From: Burkholderiales bacterium
Lineage (GTDB): Bacteria > Pseudomonadota > Gammaproteobacteria > Burkholderiales > JAEUOS01
Length of the DNA: 51,272 nucleotides
Reading direction: 5' to 3'
Assembly: GCA_016790635.1 (NCBI GenBank)
Contig: JAEUOR010000018.1
Coordinates: forward strand, 1 to 51,272
Positions 49,406 through 51,272 of this stretch are shown here, one piece after another (the stretch's first letter is position 1; every line of letters starts with the position of its first letter). The translations under genes were made by a program, and so were the position numbers. A model generated the notes under the pieces. The model was not told the DNA's origin and searched no databases. It saw nothing but the letters and a program-made list of their open reading frames with translations.

Positions 49406-50971
49406 TCAAACTGGGATCCACAGCGCCGGCAGGCCGGGCAGGGAACGAAAAACCCGGGACAGCGCGCCGCTGTGCACGCAGGCGGCGGCACGCTCGATGT
49501 CGGGGGCGATGAAGCGGTCTGTCGCGAAGCGCGGCACGGACTCGCGCAGGAGGGCGTGTGCCGATTCCAGTGCCTGGCTGCTTCCTAGCGGGCGCAGGAA
49601 TTCGATGCCCTCGGCCGCCGCCAGGAGCTCGATGGCCAGGATGTGCGCGACGTTGGCGATCATTGGCTGCAGGCGCCGCGCGGCGAAGGTGGCCATCGAC
49701 ACATGGTCTTCCTGGTTGGCGCTGGTGGGCAGGCTATCGACGCTCGCCGGGTGAGCGAGGGACTTGTTCTCGCTGGCCAAGGCCGCGGCGGTGACGTGCG
49801 CGATCATGAAGCCGCTGTTCAGTCCCGCGTCGCCGGTCAGGAAAGGCGGGAGGCGCGAGACGTTGCTGTCGATCAGCATGGCGATGCGTCGCTCGGCGAT
49901 CGCGCCGACTTCCGCAATCGCGCAGGCCATCGCGTCGGCCGCCAGGGCCACCGGTTCGGCGTGGAAGTTGCCGCCCGAGATCATCGTGCCTTCGCCATCG
50001 GCGTCGGCGAAGACCAGCGGATTGTCGGTGACCGCGTTGGCTTCGCGCAGCAGCACCAGGGCGGCGTGACGCAGCTGGTCCAGGCATGCGCCGACCACCT
50101 GCGGCTGGCAGCGCAGGCAGTAGGGGTCCTGCACGCGATCGTCGCCCTCGGTGTGGCTCTGGCGGATGGCCGAGCCCGCCAGCAGGGCGCGGTAATACTG
50201 GGCCACGTCGATCTGCCCCGGCTGGCCGCGCAGCGCGTGGATGCGCGGATCGAAGGGGCCGTCGCTGCCGCGAGCCGCGTCCACCGTGAGCGCGCCCACC
50301 ACGAGCGCGCTCTCGAGCACCGGCTCGAAGGCGAACAGCCCGTGCAGCGCCAGCGCCGTGCTGGTCTGCGTGCCATTGATCAGCGCCAGGCCTTCCTTGG
50401 CGGCCAGCACCAGCGGCGTGATGCCATGTTCACGCAGGCCTTCGGCCGCCGGCTGGCGCGAGCCGTCGGCGCGCAGGAAGAAACCCTCGCCCATCAGCGC
50501 GAGTGTCATGTGCGACAGCGGTGCCAGGTCGCCGCTGGCGCCGACGCTGCCCTGGCTGGGCACGTACGGCGCCAGGCCCGCGTTGTGCACGGCCAGCAGC
50601 GTGTCGATGACGACCGGCCGCACGCCGCTGTGCCCCCGCGCCAGGCTGGCGGCCTTCAGCGCCAGCATCAGCCGCACCACCGGCGCCGCGAGCGCCTCGC
50701 CCACGCCCACGCTGTGGCTGCGGATGAGGTTCCACTGCAGCGTGGCCAGGTCCTCGCTGCTGATGCGCGTGGAGGCGAGCTTGCCGAAGCCCGTGTTGAC
50801 GCCATAGACGGGCGCGTCGCCCGCGGCGGCGCGCTGCACCACCGCGGCGCTGGCGGCGATGGCAGGCACGGCGGCCGGGTCCAGCACCAGCCGCACGCCG
50901 CCGGCGTGCAGCGCCTGCAACTCCTCGAGCGCCAGGCGCCCGGGCCGCAGCGTCAATGTCGTCCCGGCCAT
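49406..50971 (-). CDS. hutH: histidine ammonia-lyase
   Basis: First enzyme of histidine degradation, giving urocanate and ammonia; cytoplasmic. 521 residues. The MIO cofactor-forming triad ASG (145-147) is in [15 protein letters not shown]. The catalytic tyrosine is in [13 protein letters not shown] (Tyr56), and [23 protein letters not shown] and NQEDHVSM are conserved blocks. The ATG at 50971 overlaps the hutU stop in TGATG, so hutU-hutH are coupled; the frame extends upstream only through hutU in another phase. Confidence 0.95.
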   Translation of the reverse strand: MAGTTLTLRPGRLALEELQALHAGGVRLVLDPAAVPAIAASAAVVQRAAAGDAPVYGVNTGFGKLASTRISSEDLATLQWNLIRSHSVGVGEALAAPVVRLMLALKAASLARGHSGVRPVVIDTLLAVHNAGLAPYVPSQGSVGASGDLAPLSHMTLALMGEGFFLRADGSRQPAAEGLREHGITPLVLAAKEGLALINGTQTSTALALHGLFAFEPVLESALVVGALTVDAARGSDGPFDPRIHALRGQPGQIDVAQYYRALLAGSAIRQSHTEGDDRVQDPYCLRCQPQVVGACLDQLRHAALVLLREANAVTDNPLVFADADGEGTMISGGNFHAEPVALAADAMACAIAEVGAIAERRIAMLIDSNVSRLPPFLTGDAGLNSGFMIAHVTAAALASENKSLAHPASVDSLPTSANQEDHVSMATFAARRLQPMIANVAHILAIELLAAAEGIEFLRPLGSSQALESAHALLRESVPRFATDRFIAPDIERAAACVHSGALSRVFRSLPGLPALWIPV

Positions 50972-51272
50972 CAGCGGCCCAGCATCGGCAGGTTCAACCC
51001 CTGCTCGTGCGCGCACTGCACCGCGATGTCGTAGCCGGCATCGGCGTGGCGCATGACGCCGGTGCCGGGGTCGTTCCAGAGCACTCGTTCGATGCGCCTG
51101 GCCGCTTCGGGCGTGCCGTCGCAGACGATGACCACGCCGCTGTGCTGCGAGTAGCCCATGCCGACCCCGCCGCCGTGGTGCAGGCTCACCCAAGTGGCGC
51201 CACCGGCGGTGTTGAGCAGCGCGTTCAGCAGCGGCCAGTCGCTCACCGCGTCGCTGCCGTCCTTCATGCTCT
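50971..51272 (-). CDS. hutU: urocanate hydratase, C-terminal part (gene runs off the right edge)
   Basis: The last 100 residues of urocanate hydratase, the second enzyme of histidine degradation: [38 protein letters not shown], then [15 protein letters not shown]. The frame is open to the window edge, so the N-terminal and most of the NAD-binding part lie outside. Its stop overlaps the hutH start. It is the first visible gene of the hut operon. Confidence 0.95.
   Translation of the reverse strand, partial: SMKDGSDAVSDWPLLNALLNTAGGATWVSLHHGGGVGMGYSQHSGVVIVCDGTPEAARRIERVLWNDPGTGVMRHADAGYDIAVQCAHEQGLNLPMLGR

Overview
The window looks like a chromosome segment of a high-GC betaproteobacterium, most likely Burkholderiales. 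This is inferred from three Bug/TctC-type periplasmic binding proteins, twin-arginine signal peptides on binding proteins, and the gene families on the right-hand side. No rRNA, tRNA, CRISPR array, integrase or intact insertion sequence is visible, so the taxonomic call is not firm.

The window divides in two. The left part (about 1-13.8 kb) is a defence island. It starts with a truncated Wadjet jetD. Next come a secreted transglutaminase-like protein and a single-domain response regulator. A four-gene CBASS operon follows on the minus strand: DUF457-like membrane hydrolase, Cap15 effector, CD-NTase and a PD-(D/E)XK protein. A WYL-domain CapW-type regulator is transcribed divergently from it. 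A plus-strand run of six tightly packed reading frames then begins at one good promoter and a perfect 16-bp palindrome. It encodes an AbiEi-like antitoxin, an AbiEii-like nucleotidyltransferase, a Mrr-like endonuclease, a 31-codon frame resembling the start of a KAP NTPase, a GajA-like OLD nuclease and a compact GajB-like UvrD helicase.

A recC-recB-recD operon (13.9-22.8 kb, minus strand, ATGA overlaps) follows. It is bracketed by two imperfect copies of a short TGACGGTAAA-based repeat. The 1-kb gene-poor stretch to its right (22.8-23.8 kb) holds a decayed HigA-type antitoxin, a perfect 10-bp inverted repeat and short tandem repeats. It looks like an island border or an old insertion site.

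The right part (23.8-51.3 kb) is metabolic and regulatory. In order: Bug receptor plus N-formylglutamate amidohydrolase with a divergent LysR regulator; a membrane diguanylate cyclase; a three-gene ABM-MarR-cytochrome b561 operon with an evident operator; a lone polar-amino-acid binding protein, peptidase E and another Bug receptor; a RhlE-type RNA helicase with a structured leader; an SsuCBA-type ABC importer ending in a GMC oxidoreductase with a divergent GntR/HutC regulator; a Rieske oxygenase; dienelactone hydrolase, ABM, CmcJ-like and SDR genes; two more orphan binding proteins; an RraA-like protein; and finally a hutU-hutH pair followed by a HisC-type aminotransferase.

The points most worth a second look are the CBASS operon's extra nuclease-like and hydrolase-like genes, the compact six-frame composite defence operon with its KAP-like leader ORF, and the repeats flanking recCBD.
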